Shown here: positions 44,069-45,238 of the stretch, in pieces | Numbering within the stretch: position 1 is the stretch's first letter | Layout of the letters: every line of letters starts with the position of its first letter | Assembly (NCBI GenBank): GCA_014237405.1 | Contig: JABZFO010000068.1 | Span: forward strand, 1 to 45,238 | Direction of reading: 5' to 3' | From: Desulfosarcina sp. | Lineage (GTDB): Bacteria; Desulfobacterota; Desulfobacteria; Desulfobacterales; Desulfosarcinaceae | DNA length: 45,238 nucleotides | Translations under genes and position numbers: made by a program | Notes under the pieces: generated by a model | Told to the model about the DNA's origin: nothing | The model's input: the letters and a program-made list of their open reading frames with translations, nothing else | The model's database searches: none

Positions 44069-44116
44069 ATCCGAGTTCTTCTTTTATGAAACTTCAATAT
44101 CCGTAATTAAATAGCT

Positions 44117-44246
44117 GAACGCCCAACATCGAACATCCAACGTCCAACGTCCAACGTCGAATAAGGTATTCTATCCATTTCATAAATCGGTGGAGCGTAG
44201 CGACCTCATCATTCGATGTTAAATGTTCGATGTTCGATGTTCAATT
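44117..44246 (+). repeat. Composite palindromic element (7-bp arrays around a conserved core), copy 2
   Basis: The left array is 44117-44158 (AACATCG, AACGTCC units). The core 44159-44206 begins GAATAAGGTATTCTATCCAT and ends GGAGCGTAGCGACC. The right array 44207-44246 is inverted (GATGTTC units). It has the same architecture as 25196-25316 in the opposite orientation. Confidence 0.7.
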
Positions 44247-44301
44247 TTTAATCAAGACCACAGCCCAGCGTTCCAGGAATATGGTTTCATTTCCGATTAA
44301 A

Positions 44302-44319
44302 CCCCGTCGTCCGACGGGG
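44302..44319. repeat. GC-rich hairpin CCCCGTC-GTCC-GACGGGG
   Basis: A perfect 7-bp stem. The sequence AAACCCCGTCGT recurs near 24237 in a degraded form without the second arm. No T-run follows, so it is unlikely to be a simple terminator. Confidence 0.5.
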
Positions 44320-44341
44320 CGGCGGCGCTGTCTTTTGACTC

Positions 44342-44402
44342 CTACGATTTATTTCAATTTTTTCTATACAAAGGGCCTGCAGGAATGTCCAGAACTTTTT
44401 TG
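44342..44402. repeat. ~60-bp dispersed repeat, copy 2
   Basis: TTTATTTCAATTTTTTCTAT, ACAAAGGG, then CCTGCAGGAATGTCCAGAAC and a T-run. It is very similar to copy 3, whose core lies 169 bp to the right. Confidence 0.8.
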
Positions 44403-44510
44403 GATTAGGTTGATTTTACAATCTGAACGTACGCAGTAATTCACTTGAATCCGAGAATCCTTGACCCCTTGAACCCTCTGGATCAAGCCAACTATATTGG
44501 TAAAGATCCA

Positions 44511-44572
44511 CTTATATTTACTTCAATTTTTACTATACAAACAGTCTGCAGGAATGTCCAGAACTTTTTTGC
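44511..44572. repeat. ~60-bp dispersed repeat, copy 3
   Basis: TATTTACTTCAATTTTTACT, ATACAAACAGT, then CTGCAGGAATGTCCAGAAC and a T-run. It shares nearly the full length with copy 2. Confidence 0.8.
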
Positions 44573-44720
44573 TCCTCGATATCAGCGGGGCCTGTGGAAC
44601 TTGCTGCGCTCAGACAGCCACCGGCCCTTTGCGCTAATGTCTGCGATGCTCGGGCCCGTGACGAAGGGATATTGTAATTTGGAATTTATTTGACCCAATT
44701 TTAAGCTCAGGTGGTGCTTG

Positions 44721-45024
44721 CAATTTGTTGTTTACGGCGTACACCTTTCCAACTGCGCCGGTTTATCCGGATTAGGTAATACTGCAACGTGCGTACCATA
44801 ACTAAGAATACTCATAATCTATTGTTTAATTTGTATTTTTTAAATTCGAACCACTCCACCAAATAGTTGGCAGTTGCGCATTTTTCGAACTTTGTATCCT
44901 GATACGAGCCTCAATTTGCGCAGCCATACCCGTTGGATATGTCAAGTATTTTTGAATGAGCCCTTAGTATCTTAATCCTGAAATTCGTGTTTTGAAAAAA
45001 GCGTTTCACGCAAAGACGCAAAGG
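44721..45024. repeat. Repeat-rich gene-free tail
   Basis: It contains the fuller version of the 18.35-kb repeat (44721-44775: CAATTTGTTGTTTACGGCG through CCGGTTTATCCGGATTAGG) and an exact 22-bp match to 18251-18272 at 45003-45024. No gene is recognised from 43830 to 45116, and the stretch between these repeats shows nothing else. Confidence 0.6.
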
Positions 45025-45061
45025 CACAAACGATGAACTACCCCGCAGCAGATCTGCGAGG

Positions 45062-45119
45062 TATCAAAAGGAATTTTCGTTAAATCCCGATGCAGAGCTT
45101 CGAGGAATTCTTTTGATTA
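45062..45119. repeat. Imperfect inverted repeat
   Basis: TATCAAAAGGAATT (45062-45075) and AATTCTTTTGATTA (45106-45119) are inverted copies separated by 30 bp. It lies immediately downstream of the partial minus-strand gene and could form a transcript-end hairpin. Confidence 0.5.
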
Positions 45120-45238
45120 AACACCGATTTTCGCGTTGCTTTTAACCGTCATAGCAATATAAGAATTTTCACCCAACATCACCGAAAGACCAGATTCAGG
45201 CGCGCACCATTCAGCCAGCTTAGTGAGCTTTGCATTTT
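45117..45238 (-). CDS. Partial unidentified gene, C-terminal end only
   Basis: A minus-strand frame enters from the window edge and ends at TTA 45117-45119. Its last residues read LAEWCAPESGLSVMLGENSY, then IAMTVKSNAKIGV. The composition is protein-like and the frame is open over the whole 40 codons. I do not recognise the family, and the 5' part lies outside the window. Confidence 0.35.
   Translation of the reverse strand, partial: NAKLTKLAEWCAPESGLSVMLGENSYIAMTVKSNAKIGV

Noticed and set aside
44117..44246. Possible CRISPR array (short repeats)
   Set aside because: Units are about 7 bp with no unique spacers and the array inverts around a core. No cas genes are present.
43767..44572. Possible CRISPR-like repeats (three ~60-bp copies)
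   Set aside because: There are only three copies at irregular distances (583 and 169 bp), one divergent, and no spacers of constant size.

Overview
The window looks like a chromosomal segment of a Gram-negative, probably anaerobic member of the Desulfobacterota (Desulfobacterales-like). This is inferred from a DUF3786 protein, an AmmeMemoRadiSam-type radical SAM remnant, an XdhC/CoxI factor, a CDF transporter fused to a NifX-like domain, and a large exopolysaccharide locus with an ExeA-like ATPase. The species cannot be named from sequence alone.

Layout. Bases 1-7.7 kb are on the plus strand. They hold a run of damaged genes (DUF1016 nuclease fragment, DUF3786, two radical SAM remnants, a uracil-DNA glycosylase lacking its active-site block, a frameshifted CDF transporter) together with an intact xdhC and a large hybrid histidine kinase. 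From 7.7 to 13 kb come transketolase and a radical SAM protein (minus strand) and a broken acetoacetyl-CoA synthetase (plus strand). A strong terminator at about 13.0 kb closes a roughly 30-kb minus-strand polysaccharide locus (13.0-42.7 kb). Read in its direction of transcription, this locus encodes a Wzx-like flippase, glycosyltransferases, a Wzy-like membrane protein, methyltransferases, an asparagine synthetase-like amidotransferase, a WcaJ/WbaP-type initiating phosphoglycosyltransferase, an O-antigen ligase/polymerase, a CapC/YwqE-like phosphatase, a TPR protein, a Wzc-like tyrosine kinase, a LamG lectin-like protein, a J-domain membrane protein, a FecR-like protein, a Wza-like export lipoprotein and an ExeA-like ATPase. 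Together these could initiate, build, flip, polymerise, export and regulate a surface polysaccharide.

The locus is interrupted by small accessory modules. These are a VapBC toxin-antitoxin pair, a four-helix-bundle (23S IVP-like) gene bounded by inverted GTTCA arrays with a degenerate second copy 11 kb away, a DUF559 endonuclease-like gene bounded by 36-bp inverted repeats, and a composite palindromic repeat made of 7-bp arrays around a conserved core. The final 1.5 kb beyond a broken DUF4338 (DruA-like) gene is almost entirely dispersed repeats, including three copies of a ~60-bp repeat, and it ends in an unidentified partial gene.

The most striking global feature is that about a dozen genes lack a compact internal or terminal block, typically about 20-50 codons, while the flanking sequence is well preserved. 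Some losses are in frame and some cause frameshifts. They remove conserved motifs, such as the UDG catalytic block and the GITGWAQVNG block of the phosphoglycosyltransferase. This is either an unusual deletion process or a systematic assembly defect, and raw reads would decide. Comparisons to intact family members are from memory, not from an alignment.
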